From Proteobacteria bacterium UBA6908 (lineage in GTDB: Bacteria > Pseudomonadota > Gammaproteobacteria > Acidiferrobacterales > UBA6901), in the NCBI GenBank assembly GCA_002451085.1, contig DKBE01000065.1, positions 3,916-16,896 of the forward strand: a DNA stretch of 12,981 nucleotides, read 5' to 3'. Both the position numbers and the translations under genes were made by a program. Numbering within the stretch: position 1 is the stretch's first letter; every line of letters starts with the position of its first letter. Under the pieces are notes generated by a model. The model saw only the letters and a list, made by a program, of their open reading frames with translations, ran no database searches and was not told the DNA's origin. This document shows, piece after piece, positions 5,749 through 12,981 of the stretch.

Positions 5749-6901
5749 TCCGGGATTTCTCGCACCGCTGCGCCATGCCTGGCAGCGGCTCTCCCTGATT
5801 TTCCATACACCGACCGCCGCCACGTCGGATTCGCGGGCCACACTCGAAGCCCAGCTGCGCGCCAATGAAGCGATCTGGCTGCGATTCCGTCAGATCGAAC
5901 TCGACATGCTCAATGCCGACACACTGGCCGATGTGGTCGGTCGGCTGGTCCAGGAGCTGCCGGGACACTTCCCGTCTGTGCATGCGGTCAGCCTCACGTG
6001 GATTGATCCCGAGTGTGAATTCGAACAGGAGCTGCTTCGCGCCGACCCGCCTTCAGCGGTCCGTGCGGCCTGGTTGAGCCTTCCCGCCCCAGACCACGAT
6101 ATTCCTCCGCTCGTCCCGGTGCTCGGCCAGCTGACGCCGGAACTCCAGCGCGCGCTGTTTCCACGCCAGCGTGAACCGCTGCGATCCGTGGCCATGGTGC
6201 CGATGCGCCTGCGTGGAGTTCTGGTCGGCAGCCTGAACCAGGGCAGCCGTGACCCCGAGCATTTTCGCCCGGACGTGGCCACTGACCTGATCGAGCATCT
6301 GGCCGCGGTGACGGCGGTCTGTGTCGACAATGCCGTGAACCGGGCGCATCTGCAGCGTGATGTGCTGACTGATGCGCTGACGGGTGTGGCGAACCGGCGT
6401 TTCTTCGAACGCCGGTTACAGGAAGAAACCGATGTGTGGCGGCGGCACGGGCACAGTCTTTCGTGCCTGCTGGTGGATCTCGATCACTTCAAGCAAATCA
6501 ATGATCGCCATGGCCATGCGGCCGGGGACCGTGCCCTGCAGCAGGTTGCGCGACAACTGAGCCTGGGGCTGCGCTCCAGCGATGTGCTGGCCCGTTACGG
6601 CGGTGAGGAATTTGTTCTGTTGTTACCGAGTACGGATGCAGTCCGGGCTCGGGAAATCGCCGAGCGTCTGCGCATGGCGATCGCCCGCGCAGTGACGATC
6701 CCCGGCGCCGCTCCTGGCCAATCGGTCACCGTGTCAGTGGGACTGGCCTGGCTTGATGCATCCATGCGCGCGGAGGTGCCGAAGCCACCGGGTGCGTGGC
6801 TGGTAAGCCGGGCCGACGAGGCCCTGTACCGCGCCAAGACGCGTGGCCGCAATTGTGTCGAGATGGCTTATCGATCGGGAACGGTGGTTCAGCCGGCCTG
6901 A
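5720..6901 (+). CDS. Soluble diguanylate cyclase with GAF/DUF484-like sensor
   Basis: A 393-residue cytoplasmic protein predicted to make cyclic di-GMP from two GTP. Residues about 43-205 resemble a GAF- or DUF484-type sensor (LRANEAIWLRFRQIELDML; later VAMVPMRLRGVLVGSL). Residues about 213-382 are the GGDEF domain. The active-site motif is GGEEF (294-298), the metal-binding loop is LLVDLDHFKQIND, and an inhibitory RxxD site (R285-D288) sits five residues before GGEEF. There is no membrane segment or signal peptide. I choose ATG 5720, inside the end of dsbC, giving a 29-nt overlap and likely translational coupling. The frame stays open upstream to 5513, but that part is a shadow of dsbC. It converges on fdxA with a 32-bp gap and no clear terminator. 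Confidence 0.9.
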   Translation: MARRLPRRSDPGFLAPLRHAWQRLSLIFHTPTAATSDSRATLEAQLRANEAIWLRFRQIELDMLNADTLADVVGRLVQELPGHFPSVHAVSLTWIDPECEFEQELLRADPPSAVRAAWLSLPAPDHDIPPLVPVLGQLTPELQRALFPRQREPLRSVAMVPMRLRGVLVGSLNQGSRDPEHFRPDVATDLIEHLAAVTAVCVDNAVNRAHLQRDVLTDALTGVANRRFFERRLQEETDVWRRHGHSLSCLLVDLDHFKQINDRHGHAAGDRALQQVARQLSLGLRSSDVLARYGGEEFVLLLPSTDAVRAREIAERLRMAIARAVTIPGAAPGQSVTVSVGLAWLDASMRAEVPKPPGAWLVSRADEALYRAKTRGRNCVEMAYRSGTVVQPA

Positions 6902-6933
6902 CGGAGTCGCGCCAGAATTTGGAGCTGTTGGTA

Positions 6934-7257
6934 TCAGCGTTGCAACTGATCGAGTTTCCCCGGTTTTCCGTCCCAGTCCGCCGCATCTGCCGGCGCCGTT
7001 TTGCGTTCGGTCAGTACCGGCCAGTTCTTGGCCAGTTCCTTGTTGAGGGCCAGAAACTGCTCCTGGCCGGAAGGCAGATCATCTTCGGCGTAAATCGCAT
7101 TGGCCGGGCATTCGGGGACGCACAGGGTGCAATCGATGCACTCGTCCGGGTCGATCACCAGCATGTTCGGGCCTTCATGGAAGCAGTCCACGGGACAGAC
7201 TTCCACGCAGTCTGTGTATTTGCAGCGGATGCAGTTTTCGGTGACCACGTAGGTCAT
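6934..7257 (-). CDS. fdxA: Seven-iron ferredoxin FdxA ([3Fe-4S][4Fe-4S])
   Basis: A small electron carrier of 107 residues, very close to Azotobacter ferredoxin I. By that alignment C9, C17 and C50 bind the [3Fe-4S] cluster, and C21, C40, C43 and C46 bind the [4Fe-4S] cluster; C12 and C25 are also conserved. The motifs [18 protein letters not shown] and [13 protein letters not shown] are clear. The C-terminal extension ending [14 protein letters not shown] matches the family. I start at ATG 7257, which has GGAG 7 nt upstream. The frame extends to 7365, but those 36 residues lie in the promoter region and are not family-like. Its partners are unknown. Fe-S cluster supply by the nearby isc genes is a natural link but not shown. 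Confidence 0.97.
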   Translation of the reverse strand: MTYVVTENCIRCKYTDCVEVCPVDCFHEGPNMLVIDPDECIDCTLCVPECPANAIYAEDDLPSGQEQFLALNKELAKNWPVLTERKTAPADAADWDGKPGKLDQLQR

Positions 7258-7291
7258 TGCAAATCTCCAGCGGGATGAAAGGCGAGGCGCG

Positions 7292-7320
7292 ATCATACAC
7301 GCGCCGGAACCTGATTTGAA
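7292..7320 (-). promoter_or_regulatory. Sigma-70 promoter of fdxA
   Basis: On the minus strand, TTCAAA (7320-7315, four of six -35 bases) and TATGAT (7297-7292, five of six -10 bases) are exactly 17 bp apart. Transcription would start near 7285, giving a leader of about 28 nt that includes the GGAG ribosome-binding site. Confidence 0.6.
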
Positions 7321-7348
7321 TTGATCTGGATCTAGTGCCGGCCCGGAT

Positions 7349-7364
7349 TGTCGGGAATCCGACA
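7349..7364. promoter_or_regulatory. 16-bp palindrome between the divergent fdxA and PilZ-like genes
   Basis: TGTCGG (7349-7354) and CCGACA (7359-7364) form a perfect inverted repeat with a 4-bp GAAT spacer. The element is 28 bp upstream of the fdxA -35 box, where an activator or a repressor could act. I do not recognise the regulator. An overlapping pair, GGATT with AATCC (7345-7360), gives an alternative fold. Confidence 0.4.
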
Positions 7365-7475
7365 CCTCGCGAGCCCCACAGAAGGCCTAATAAGTCACTG
7401 TGCGGCAAGCGCATTCCCCTTGACTCCGGCGTCTGGCTCACCCAGCATTGGAAAGAACGAGAATGAGAGGACGCC

Positions 7476-9158
7476 ATGAATCGTCCCGACCCGCAACTCC
7501 GGTCGATGATCCCCGCCTTCCCCGAGTTTGCGCTACCCGCGCGCCGGGTCTCGGCGTGGGTGGTAGAGACCAACCCGGACCGCGCCCAGGGCTGGCTGGC
7601 CGCGCTGCCACTGGCCGATGTCAACAATACGGCCCAGCAGTTGTATCGAACCCTGTTTACCCTGAATCGCATGGACGTCGAAGTCGAAGACCGTCTGGCG
7701 CTTATGGAGCTGATCCGCAATCCCGTGATGGTGATCACGGGACGGCTGCAGTCGCATTTCTCCCCGATCGCGCTGCCGTTGCGCCCCCGAATCAAGCAGC
7801 TGGCCGATTTTGTCTGCCAGCTGCAGCTCGAGATGGCGTATGGCTACAAGCATGTACTGGAAACGTATCGGGCCGAAGACCAGCCGTGGGAAAGTGAAGT
7901 CTTCCGGTTTGCACTGGAGCGCAGCATTCACTGTCTTGGTGAAAGCCTGTTGCGTTCCTATCAGGTGTACATGCCGGCGCCGGCCGGTGTCTGGCGCGAG
8001 ATTCACGGATTGTATCGCTTCGCGGAACAGCATGATGTTCACCGCATGCCTATTGAGCCGTCCGATCCGGACAGCGCGACCGCACAGATGTCCTACCTGC
8101 AGGTCTTGATGCTCGGTTTGTGCGGCCCCTATCAGCTGCTTCAGAACGAATGCCATCAGGTCAATGCCTTTCTGACGCAGTGGGCCGACAAGGTTGAAAT
8201 CCTGAGCGATCTTGAAGGCGTCGATCCGGTCGGCCACTTCCTGCTCGATTACGATGCCGATCACCCGGCCGTGCCGTTCCCGATCGATGTGCCAATGCAC
8301 AATGCTCCGTCCCTGCGGGCCGTGAACGCCATTGAACTGGCGCGCGTGACCCACCAGTTCATCAAGCGGTTGCAGAAGGGTGAATCCCCCCGACAGCTGA
8401 AGCTGGGATTTGAGTGCATCGGGACGGCCTGTATCGAAACCCTGCGCCGCATGATGCGTTTCTGGGGCCTGGCGGGTCGCCGGCGGTTCTCGCGTCGGCG
8501 CCTTCGCCAGCCACTGTCACTGTGCGTCGGCATCAATGCCATCCATTTCTTCACCAGCGGTCAGCAGCCGTTTACACCGCCCGTGGCGCGACTGGCCATC
8601 ATTGACCTCGAAGCCCAGGCGCCGGACAGCGGTTCACTGGAGGCCGAAGCGCGGGAAGCTTCCGGCAACAATCTCCCGGCCGCCGTGTCATCAGACATGT
8701 ATCGAATCGACAGTCGCTGGCAGGTTCGGGATGAGAGTGCACGCGGGCTTTCCCTGGTTCGCGAGGGCGACGTGGGCATGTCGATGCGCATTGGTGATTT
8801 GCTGGGTATTCACCATCCGGTCAGCAATCGCTGGGGGATCGCCGTCGTACGCTGGATCAAGAGCGGCGATACCCGGCATGTTGAATCCGGTATCGAAATG
8901 CTGGCGCCGTCAGCGTATTCGGTGGCCGTGCGCAGTACTGATCCGGAATCGTCGGACTATCTCCAGGCGCTGATGTTGCCGCCCATTGATGCGTTGCGTC
9001 AGCCGTCGACACTGCTGCTGCATGCGAGCCTGTTTCGTGCCGGCCAGGGCATCGAAATCGTTGAAGACGGTCTGCCGCCGCGCCGGGTGCGAATACTCAA
9101 GATCGTCGAACGGACCGGTTCGTTTTCCCAGGCTGTGTTTGCCGACGAAGCGCTCTAG
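7476..9158 (+). CDS. PilZ-like candidate cyclic di-GMP-binding protein, 560 residues
   Basis: A large soluble protein without signal peptide or membrane segment. Residues about 30-330 are mostly helical and start with a GWLAALPLADVNNTAQQLY motif. From about 335 the protein becomes beta-rich. An arginine cluster RRRFSRRR (335-342) contains RxxxR (R337-R341). DESARG (419-424) fits the [D/N]xSxxG motif of PilZ domains, the usual cyclic di-GMP receptor fold. The two motifs are about 78 residues apart, much more than the roughly 30 usual in PilZ, with an acidic low-complexity insert at about 378-400 between them. The segment RWGIAVVRWIKS...ESGIEMLAPSA also fits the later PilZ strands. I know similar proteins in Gamma- and Betaproteobacteria as PilZ-type or uncharacterised. 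ATG 7476 has GAGAGGA 4 nt upstream. Binding is inferred, not shown. Confidence 0.8.
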   Translation: MNRPDPQLRSMIPAFPEFALPARRVSAWVVETNPDRAQGWLAALPLADVNNTAQQLYRTLFTLNRMDVEVEDRLALMELIRNPVMVITGRLQSHFSPIALPLRPRIKQLADFVCQLQLEMAYGYKHVLETYRAEDQPWESEVFRFALERSIHCLGESLLRSYQVYMPAPAGVWREIHGLYRFAEQHDVHRMPIEPSDPDSATAQMSYLQVLMLGLCGPYQLLQNECHQVNAFLTQWADKVEILSDLEGVDPVGHFLLDYDADHPAVPFPIDVPMHNAPSLRAVNAIELARVTHQFIKRLQKGESPRQLKLGFECIGTACIETLRRMMRFWGLAGRRRFSRRRLRQPLSLCVGINAIHFFTSGQQPFTPPVARLAIIDLEAQAPDSGSLEAEAREASGNNLPAAVSSDMYRIDSRWQVRDESARGLSLVREGDVGMSMRIGDLLGIHHPVSNRWGIAVVRWIKSGDTRHVESGIEMLAPSAYSVAVRSTDPESSDYLQALMLPPIDALRQPSTLLLHASLFRAGQGIEIVEDGLPPRRVRILKIVERTGSFSQAVFADEAL

Positions 9159-9958
9159 GTCGCCGCACACCAGCCGGCCGGAAGCTGCGGCTGGAGCAGT
9201 CTGAGAATTTCATCGTAGACCTTGGGTGTGCCCACCACGATGTGGCCATTGTCGAGCTTCAGCGCATGGCCGCAGAAATCACCCACCAGGCCGCCGGCTT
9301 CTTCCACGAGCAGGGCACCGGCCGCCATGTCCCACGGGCTGAGTCCGAATTCCCAGAATCCATCCAGCTTGCCGCAGGCCACGTGCGCCAGATCGAGTGA
9401 GGCGGAACCGGCACGCCGCACGCCGCTGACCTGCGGCAGCAGGGCACGGAAGGTATTCATGAATACTTCGAGCTGGTCCATGCTGCGGAACGGAAAACCG
9501 GTGGCGAGCAAGGCGTTACTGAATTGAGTCACTCCACTGACACGCATGCGCCGGTCGTTGAGTTGCGCGCCGCCACCACGTGACGCGGTGTAGAGATCGT
9601 TCTTGAGCGGATCGAACACCACCGCCTGAAACGGTTTGTCCTGATGGTACAGGCCGATCGACACGGCGTACTGCGGATAGCCGTGCAGGTAATTGGTGGT
9701 GCCATCGAGCGGATCGATAATCCAGAGGTATTCGCTTTTGCCGTGACGCCCGGTTTCCTCGGCGAGGATGGCGTGGTCCGGATAGGCATGCCGGATGACA
9801 TCGATGATCTCGGCTTCGGCATCGCGGTCGACCTGGCTGACAAAATCATTGCGTCCCTTGCTTTCGACCGTCAGCCGGTCCAGCTGGCTGGCGTAGCGCA
9901 TGATCACCTTGCCAGCGCGGCGCGCGGCCTTCACGGCCGTGTTCAGCATTGGATGCAT
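9155..9958 (-). CDS. suhB: Inositol-1-monophosphatase family protein SuhB
   Basis: SuhB is a magnesium-dependent inositol monophosphatase. In E. coli it also joins the Nus-factor antitermination complex that helps transcribe and fold rRNA. The 267-residue product has the same length as E. coli SuhB and starts MHPMLN like it. Metal-binding residues are visible: E67-E68 in AEETG, D82 and D85 in WIIDPLDGTTNY, and D210 in SPWDMAAG. The ATG at 9958 has GGGGA 5 nt upstream. A longer frame to 9985 adds nine unrelated residues. It is divergent from trmJ with a 74-bp gap, as in many gammaproteobacteria. Its stop codon overlaps the stop of the convergent PilZ-like gene. Confidence 0.96.
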   Translation of the reverse strand: MHPMLNTAVKAARRAGKVIMRYASQLDRLTVESKGRNDFVSQVDRDAEAEIIDVIRHAYPDHAILAEETGRHGKSEYLWIIDPLDGTTNYLHGYPQYAVSIGLYHQDKPFQAVVFDPLKNDLYTASRGGGAQLNDRRMRVSGVTQFSNALLATGFPFRSMDQLEVFMNTFRALLPQVSGVRRAGSASLDLAHVACGKLDGFWEFGLSPWDMAAGALLVEEAGGLVGDFCGHALKLDNGHIVVGTPKVYDEILRLLQPQLPAGWCAAT

Positions 9959-9996
9959 GGAATTCCCCGGATTGTTAAAGTGCAAGCAAGCGCGGC

Positions 9997-10025
9997 ATTG
10001 TACCCGTCACACCCACATTTGAGAA
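9997..10025 (-). promoter_or_regulatory. Sigma-70 promoter of suhB
   Basis: On the minus strand, TTCTCA (10025-10020, four of six -35 bases) and TACAAT (10002-9997, five of six -10 bases) are separated by 17 bp. Transcription would begin near 9990, giving a leader of about 32 nt. The -35 box lies only 7 bp from the trmJ start codon, so the two divergent genes share a very compact control region. Confidence 0.6.
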
Positions 10026-10032
10026 CGCATAC

Positions 10033-10791
10033 ATGCAGTCCGTGATGTCTTTGGATCGAATCCGCGTCGTCCTGGTGGCCACCAGCCATGCCGGCAACAT
10101 TGGCGGGTGCGCGCGCGCCATGAAAACCATGGGGCTGACCCGGCTCGTGCTGGTGGATCCCCTGCGGTTTCCGGATCCGGAAGCGACTGCGCGGGCCGTG
10201 GGTGCGGAAGATATCCTGATAAACGCGACGGTCTGCGCCAGCCTCGATGAGGCGTTGGCCGATTGCCAGCTGGTGATCGGTACCAGCGCCCGGAACCGGC
10301 GTATTCCCTGGCCGGTGCTGGCACCGGAGGCGGCGGCTGAGCTGATGGTCTCCGAAGCCAGCGACCGCGAGGTGGCAGTGTTGTTTGGACGCGAGCGCAC
10401 GGGCCTCACCAACGAGGAACTGGATCGCTGCCAGTGGCTGGTCAATATTCCGACCGCGTCAGCGTTTTCATCCCTGAACCTGGCCAGCGCCGTCCAGATT
10501 ATCGGTTACGAGATTCGCCGCGCCGTATTGCGCGGTGACGCCGTGCCGCGCACCGCCGAGGACATGCTGGGGGAACCCCTGGCATCGGCTGAAGAGGTCC
10601 AGCGTTACTACGAACATCTGCAGCAGGTGCTGGTGGAGACCGGATTTCTGGATCCGGACAATCCCCGGTTGCTCATGCGTCGTCTCATGCGTCTGTACAA
10701 CCGCATCCAGCTCACCACCAACGAGGTCAACATTCTTCGCGGTATACTGGCAGCGGTGACCGAGCCCCATCATAAGAAACCGCGTAACTGA
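10033..10791 (+). CDS. trmJ: tRNA (cytidine/uridine-32-2'-O)-methyltransferase TrmJ
   Basis: TrmJ is a SPOUT-fold enzyme that uses S-adenosylmethionine to methylate the 2'-OH of nucleotide 32 in the anticodon loop of several tRNAs. The 252-residue product aligns with E. coli TrmJ along its whole length. Motif 1 is [20 protein letters not shown], with R28 in the position of the E. coli motif arginine. GTSARNRR (83-90), [12 protein letters not shown] (119-130) and [18 protein letters not shown] (146-163) form the trefoil knot and cofactor site. The C-terminal helical extension ends with ELNILRGIL-like [12 protein letters not shown] 10033 follows a weak GAG; ATG 10045 is a possible later start. 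It is first in the plus-strand cluster leading to cysE and isc, a conserved order. Confidence 0.96.
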   Translation: MQSVMSLDRIRVVLVATSHAGNIGGCARAMKTMGLTRLVLVDPLRFPDPEATARAVGAEDILINATVCASLDEALADCQLVIGTSARNRRIPWPVLAPEAAAELMVSEASDREVAVLFGRERTGLTNEELDRCQWLVNIPTASAFSSLNLASAVQIIGYEIRRAVLRGDAVPRTAEDMLGEPLASAEEVQRYYEHLQQVLVETGFLDPDNPRLLMRRLMRLYNRIQLTTNEVNILRGILAAVTEPHHKKPRN

Positions 10792-10797
10792 TATACT
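10789..10797 (+). promoter_or_regulatory. Possible extended -10 promoter of cysE, on the trmJ stop codon
   Basis: TGATATACT combines the extended TGn motif with TATACT, five of six -10 bases. The TGA is also the trmJ stop codon. A start near 10804 would leave a leader of about 32 nt with the cysE ribosome-binding site AGGACAGG. The -35 region is poor, so cysE may be expressed both from here and by read-through from trmJ. Confidence 0.4.
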
Positions 10798-10835
10798 GGG
10801 TCAACTACCTCATCGTGCGGTCAGGACAGGTCATT

Positions 10836-11600
10836 ATGTTCCAGCGTCTTCGTGAAGACATTCGCATTGTCTTTGATCGCGATCCGGCGGCACGTACAAC
10901 GATTGAAGTCATACTGGCCTATCCTGGACTGCATGCGGTCTGGATACATCGTATGGGCCATGGGTTGTGGCGCTGGAAGCTCAAGCTGCTGGCCCGGTTG
11001 CTGTCACAGCTGGCGCGCTGGATGACCGGCATCGAAATTCACCCGGGGGCCCGGATCGGACGGCGGTTCTTTATTGATCACGGCATGGGTGTGGTCATCG
11101 GGGAAACTGCTGAAATCGGCGACGATTGCACGCTCTATCATGGGGTAACCCTCGGCGGCACCACCTGGCTCAAGGGCAAACGCCATCCGACATTGGGCAA
11201 CAATGTTGTGGTCGGGGCGGGCGCCAAGATTCTCGGACCGATCGTGATAGGCGAAAATGCCCGGGTTGGATCCAATTCCGTGGTGGTCAAAGACGTTCCG
11301 GAAGGTGCCACGGTGGTTGGCATCCCAGGACGGGTGGTGACACCCCGTGATGAGACCGGATCCCAGCGCCGCCGGGCGATGGCCGAAAAAATCGGTTTTG
11401 ACGCCTATGGGCAGCATCATGGTCAATTACCGGACCCGGTGACCCAGGCGCTCGACCTGATTTTGGAGCATTTGCATGGCGTGGATGACCGCCTCGAGCA
11501 TCTGGAGCACGACCAGAATTCTGCCAAATCAGCAGAAAAGAGCGGTCCACAGCAGTCACTACCCTTGACTCCGCCCGGAGACAAGCACGGGACCCGATAA
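10836..11600 (+). CDS. cysE: Serine O-acetyltransferase CysE
   Basis: CysE transfers acetyl from acetyl-CoA to L-serine, the committed step of cysteine synthesis. O-acetylserine then goes to cysteine synthase. The 254-residue product starts MFQRLREDI like Pseudomonas CysE. It has a helical N-terminus (to about 65) and then left-handed beta-helix hexapeptide repeats (about 66-170). Active-site residues include H82 in FIDHGMG and H117 in KRHPTL. The tail (about 180-254) is charged and looks disordered, rich in E, H, K and Q. I start at ATG 10836, with AGGACAGG 7 nt upstream, rather than at the upstream in-frame start at 10815. Its place just before the isc operon suits its role: cysteine is the sulfur donor for IscS. 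Confidence 0.96.
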   Translation: MFQRLREDIRIVFDRDPAARTTIEVILAYPGLHAVWIHRMGHGLWRWKLKLLARLLSQLARWMTGIEIHPGARIGRRFFIDHGMGVVIGETAEIGDDCTLYHGVTLGGTTWLKGKRHPTLGNNVVVGAGAKILGPIVIGENARVGSNSVVVKDVPEGATVVGIPGRVVTPRDETGSQRRRAMAEKIGFDAYGQHHGQLPDPVTQALDLILEHLHGVDDRLEHLEHDQNSAKSAEKSGPQQSLPLTPPGDKHGTR

Positions 11601-11679
11601 CCTGTCGAAACTTTGGTAAAATGGCGCTTGCAGCATAATTCCCGACTGATAGAATCGGGTATGATCAGGCCCCCAGTAA

Positions 11680-11704
11680 ATACTTGACTGAATACGTCAA
11701 GTAT
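11680..11704 (+). promoter_or_regulatory. IscR type 1 binding site upstream of iscR
   Basis: A 25-bp palindrome with 9-bp arms ATACTTGAC (11680-11688) and GTCAAGTAT (11696-11704) and a 7-bp centre. It fits 23 of 25 positions of the known IscR type 1 consensus, with the two misfits in the centre. Holo-IscR carrying [2Fe-2S] binds such sites and represses the isc operon when clusters are plentiful. The left arm holds TTGACT, a possible -35 box, but no good -10 box lies 16-18 bp beyond, so the exact promoter is not assigned. The site is 39 bp before the iscR start codon. Confidence 0.88.
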
Positions 11705-11743
11705 GAGAAAGTAGCCTGCAATTACCCATTCGGATTACATGCC

Positions 11744-12217
11744 ATGAAACTGACTACCAAAGGTCGTTACGCCGTCACAGCCATGTTGGATCTGGCCCTT
11801 CATTATCAACAGGGCGCCGTGACCCTTTCTGATATCGCCAAGCGTCAGGGTATTTCCCTGTCGTACCTGGAGCAGCTGTTCGCCCGGTTGCGCCGCAGCG
11901 GGTTGGTGGACAGCGTTCGCGGACCGGGTGGCGGCTACAACCTGGCCATGGCGCCGGAGAAAATCTCCGTGGCGGACATCGTGCTGTGTATCAACGAAAA
12001 CATTGATGCCACGCGCTGCGGTGGCGACAAGAACTGCCAGGGCGATGAACGCTGTCTGACTCATGATCTGTGGCATTCGCTGAGCGAGCGTATCCATGAA
12101 TTCCTGGCAGGCATCACCCTGGCCGACCTCGTGGCCGAGCCGAATGTGCGTGAGGTGGCCGACCGCCAGCGTGGTCAGGAGCGTGAACGTCGGATACCGG
12201 CGGCTATCGCTCGCTGA
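11744..12217 (+). CDS. iscR: Iron-sulfur cluster regulator IscR
   Basis: An Rrf2-family transcription factor that senses Fe-S cluster status with a [2Fe-2S] cluster. The 157-residue protein starts [21 protein letters not shown] winged helix-turn-helix follows (about 1-65, with [17 protein letters not shown] as recognition region and the wing RGPGGGY). The cluster ligands are C92, C98, C104 and H107, at the same numbers as in E. coli IscR. The arginine-rich tail (141-157) is typical and variable. I use ATG 11744. The frame extends back to a TTG at 11684, but that lies inside the IscR site and adds unrelated residues. The Shine-Dalgarno is weak (GGA, 10 nt upstream). Autoregulation through the site at 11680-11704 is very likely. 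Confidence 0.97.
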   Translation: MKLTTKGRYAVTAMLDLALHYQQGAVTLSDIAKRQGISLSYLEQLFARLRRSGLVDSVRGPGGGYNLAMAPEKISVADIVLCINENIDATRCGGDKNCQGDERCLTHDLWHSLSERIHEFLAGITLADLVAEPNVREVADRQRGQERERRIPAAIAR

Positions 12218-12274
12218 GTGCTGGGTGTCGCACTTGTGCGGCGGGTCGTTAGCATCGATTTTTAGTGGGGCGTC

Positions 12275-12981
12275 ATGAGGAAGCCGATTTACCTCGATTA
12301 TTCAGCCACAACACCAGTTGATCCGCGTGTGGCCGAGAAGCTGTGTTCGTACCTGACACTGGACGGAGAATTTGGCAATCCGGCCTCCCGTTCGCATGTG
12401 TTCGGCTGGCATGCCGAAGCGGCGGTGGAAGAGGCGCGCGCACACGTCGCATCCCTGCTGGCGGCCGATCCGAAAGAAATCGTCTGGACTTCCGGTGCCA
12501 CCGAATCCAACAACCTGGCCATCAAGGGCGCCGCCCAGTTCTACAAGAGCAAGGGCAAGCATCTGATCACCTGCAAGACCGAACACAAGGCGGTACTCGA
12601 TACCTGCCGGCATCTGGAGCGAGAGGGGTATGAAGTCACCTATCTCGATCCCGAGCCCAACGGCCTGGTCGATCTCGGAAAACTTGAAGCCGCCATGCGC
12701 AAAGACACCATCCTGGTGTCGCTGATGCACGTGAACAACGAAATTGGCGTCATTCAGGACATCGCGGCTATTGGTAAGCTCTGTCGCAGCAAGGGCGTCC
12801 TGTTTCACACCGACGCAGCCCAGAGCGCCGGCAAGGTACCGATCGACGTGAACACCATGAATATCGATCTCCTGAGCCTGTCGGCACACAAGATCTATGG
12901 CCCCAAGGGCATCGGCGCGCTGTACGTGCGTCGCAAGCCGCGCGTCCGGCTCGAAGCCCAGATGCACGGCGGCGGTCACGA
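12275..12981 (+). CDS. iscS: Cysteine desulfurase IscS (5' part, runs off the window)
   Basis: IscS is a pyridoxal-phosphate enzyme that takes sulfur from cysteine, leaving alanine. It delivers the sulfur to IscU for cluster assembly and to tRNA thiolation. The window holds 235 whole codons plus two bases of a protein of about 404 residues. It follows E. coli IscS almost residue by residue: [17 protein letters not shown] at the start, H104 in [10 protein letters not shown]180 in the cofactor site, and the Schiff-base lysine K206 in [10 protein letters not shown]. The catalytic loop cysteine is beyond the window. ATG 12275 has GTGGGG 4 nt upstream. It is 57 bp after iscR and surely in the same operon. 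That gap holds a small hairpin (CGCA-CTTG-TGCG, 12229-12240) and a later T run (12259-12263). Confidence 0.97.
   Translation, partial: MRKPIYLDYSATTPVDPRVAEKLCSYLTLDGEFGNPASRSHVFGWHAEAAVEEARAHVASLLAADPKEIVWTSGATESNNLAIKGAAQFYKSKGKHLITCKTEHKAVLDTCRHLEREGYEVTYLDPEPNGLVDLGKLEAAMRKDTILVSLMHVNNEIGVIQDIAAIGKLCRSKGVLFHTDAAQSAGKVPIDVNTMNIDLLSLSAHKIYGPKGIGALYVRRKPRVRLEAQMHGGGH

Noticed and set aside
4960..5865. 301-residue minus-strand open frame
   Set aside because: It is antisense to dsbC, which has a signal peptide and CPYC active site. The composition is shadow-like.
7420..7448. Promoter TTGACT with a -10 box for the PilZ-like gene
   Set aside because: The -35 box is good, but the sequence at 17 bp (CAGCAT) matches only three of six -10 bases, too weak to list.
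1..12981. Defence, phage or mobile-element system
   Set aside because: No transposase, integrase, nuclease-helicase module, toxin-antitoxin pair, terminal repeats or CRISPR repeats were seen. The two tRNA genes show no attachment-site duplication inside the window.

Overview
This window is a stretch of core chromosome from a gammaproteobacterium with moderately high G+C. The placement rests on the gene order suhB–trmJ–cysE–iscR–iscS, as in Pseudomonas and relatives (E. coli has the same block without cysE). Close protein resemblance to gammaproteobacterial Hsp33, DsbC, SuhB, TrmJ, IscR and IscS agrees. I cannot name a genus. There is no insertion sequence, phage gene, CRISPR array or recognisable defence system.

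Layout. 1-205: the 3' end of a tRNA-Ser, a strong promoter inside an inverted repeat, a complete tRNA-Arg(ACG), and a hairpin that can end transcription from both sides. 235-4449, minus strand: a large membrane PAS-GGDEF-EAL protein, then hslO (Hsp33), then a small conserved protein of unknown function, closely spaced and probably partly co-transcribed. 4450-4998: a long non-coding stretch with an AT-rich part holding a palindrome and a GC-rich part holding two long inverted repeats. 4999-6901, plus strand: dsbC overlapping a soluble diguanylate cyclase gene. 6934-7257, minus strand: fdxA. 7476-9158, plus strand: a 560-residue protein with PilZ-like motifs. 9155-9958, minus strand: suhB. 10033-12981, plus strand: trmJ, cysE, iscR and the first 235 codons of iscS.

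How the genes fit together. Three of the less standard genes point to cyclic di-GMP: a GGDEF-EAL protein with intact-looking motifs in both domains, a cyclase with an inhibitory site, and a candidate PilZ-type receptor, all within about 8 kb. The rest fall into redox protein care (Hsp33, DsbC), iron-sulfur and sulfur metabolism (FdxA, CysE, IscR, IscS) and RNA function (two tRNAs, TrmJ, SuhB). A near-consensus IscR type 1 site lies before iscR, so feedback control of the isc operon is well supported.

The best candidates for something new are the structured-looking intergenic DNA at 4480-4911 and the PilZ-like protein with its unusual motif spacing. Neither is proof of a new system.
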